A stretch of DNA of 54,445 bases. Source: Microvirga splendida (GTDB lineage Bacteria; Pseudomonadota; Alphaproteobacteria; Rhizobiales; Beijerinckiaceae). Numbering within the stretch: the stretch's first letter is position 1; each line of letters begins with the position of its first letter. Shown here piece by piece: positions 53,990 through 54,445 of the stretch. A program made the translations under genes and the position numbers. The stretch is taken from the NCBI RefSeq assembly GCF_016427565.1, contig NZ_JAELXT010000029.1, forward strand, positions 1-54,445, given 5' to 3'. The notes under the pieces are model-generated. The model was given only the letters and a program-made list of their open reading frames with translations, searched no databases and had not been told where the DNA came from.

Positions 53990-54207
53990 AGGCCACCGGG
54001 TTTGTGAAGGACGGGGCGCTTTCGCATCCGGGGCAGGGGAGGTCAAGGGTTCGCCAGGCTCTTGCGTGAGAACTCCGCCGGCAACTGTAATTTATAATGT
54101 AACAAGCCTAATCCGGTGATATGCGTAACGGGCGGTGCGGGCTGGATCATCGGGGAGTGCCATGCCCGATGCCGCTTCCCTGTGCACTCGCGACAAGGAG
54201 CCTACCC

Positions 54208-54414
54208 GTGTCTGCAACCGCCGTTCTTTCCGCGATCGTCGGAGCCTTGCTGATCGGTGCGATCAGTCCCGGTCCGAGCTTCGTCCTGGTCTCGCGCATT
54301 GCCATCACGTCGTCCCGCCTTGACGGCCTTGCCGCTGCCCTCGGCATGGGCCTCGGCGGTGCGGCTTTCGGTAATGGGATGGTCCGGCCGTGCTTCTGCC
54401 CCGCTTGTTCGTAA
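54208..54414 (+). pseudogene. LysE-family exporter, N-terminal fragment (disrupted)
   Basis: GTG at 54208 with AAGGAG upstream opens a frame reading AISPGPSFVLVSRIAITSSR then GLAAALGMGLGGAAFG, the first membrane segment and SPGP motif of LysE/RhtB amino-acid exporters. After about residue 55 the similarity stops abruptly (GNGMVRPCFCPACS, stop at 54412-54414), whereas the family is ~205 aa. The sequence from about 54374 onward does not continue a LysE frame in any phase I could read. An insertion sequence or rearrangement junction is likely, but the window ends before this can be seen. Confidence 0.6.
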
Positions 54415-54445
54415 GCTGTGGGGTTTCGAGCCACGCAAGGAGCAC

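Overview
The window is about 54 kb of GC-rich chromosomal DNA (roughly two-thirds G+C by eye) from an alphaproteobacterium of the order Hyphomicrobiales (Rhizobiales). A Methylobacteriaceae-like genus such as Microvirga is my best guess. The evidence is gene order, GTG/TTG starts, a Fur/Mur-type regulator without CxxC zinc sites, DUF1127, BA14K and DUF2628 proteins, the long alphaproteobacterial type of isocitrate dehydrogenase, and several families of intergenic palindromic repeats typical of this order. The taxon is inferred from protein style, not from a search.

Left part (1-37 kb). A long, mostly plus-strand housekeeping backbone runs fabI / dsbA-like / murJ-trpS-usp / nfuA / tsaB-rimI / fur-plsC / miaB-phoH-ybeY-corC-lnt / xre-metK / trmB / rimP-nusA-ylxR-infB-rbfA-truB / rpsO-pnp. 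It covers envelope synthesis (fatty acids, lipid II flipping, lipoprotein acylation, phospholipid acylation), tRNA modification and charging, ribosome maturation, and transcription/translation factors. Modules that look like later insertions interrupt it: icd with a divergent LysR; LysR-DUF1127-GST; a minus-strand HlyD/permease/ATPase efflux operon; and a DUF892 ferritin-like gene.

Middle (37-38 kb). After the pnp terminator the character changes. There is a tiny minus-strand operon of a 66-aa helix-turn-helix protein overlapping a 41-aa basic protein, a palindrome carrying two GANTC sites, an orphan terminator on the opposite strand, and about 400 bases at only ~40% G+C with DnaA-box-like 9-mers. 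This is the least explained stretch of the window.

Right part (38-54 kb). A membrane/[2Fe-2S]/adenylate-cyclase fusion protein is followed by a PPOX flavoprotein, RidA, a BA14K secreted protein, an endonuclease III-like glycosylase and hslVU. Then comes the late histidine cluster hisB-(DUF2628)-hisH-hisA-hisF-[racemase-like, map]-hisE-coaA, followed by small membrane or unknown genes and an adenosine-kinase-like PfkB gene. A LysE-family gene is broken near the right edge.

No CRISPR array, prophage, rRNA or tRNA gene was recognised. I found no complete novel multi-gene defence or biosynthetic system. The best candidates for undescribed biology are the 37.1-38.0 kb island, the redox-wired cyclase, the structured leaders of rimP and pnp, and the large interspersed repeat families, some of which supply stop codons of genes.
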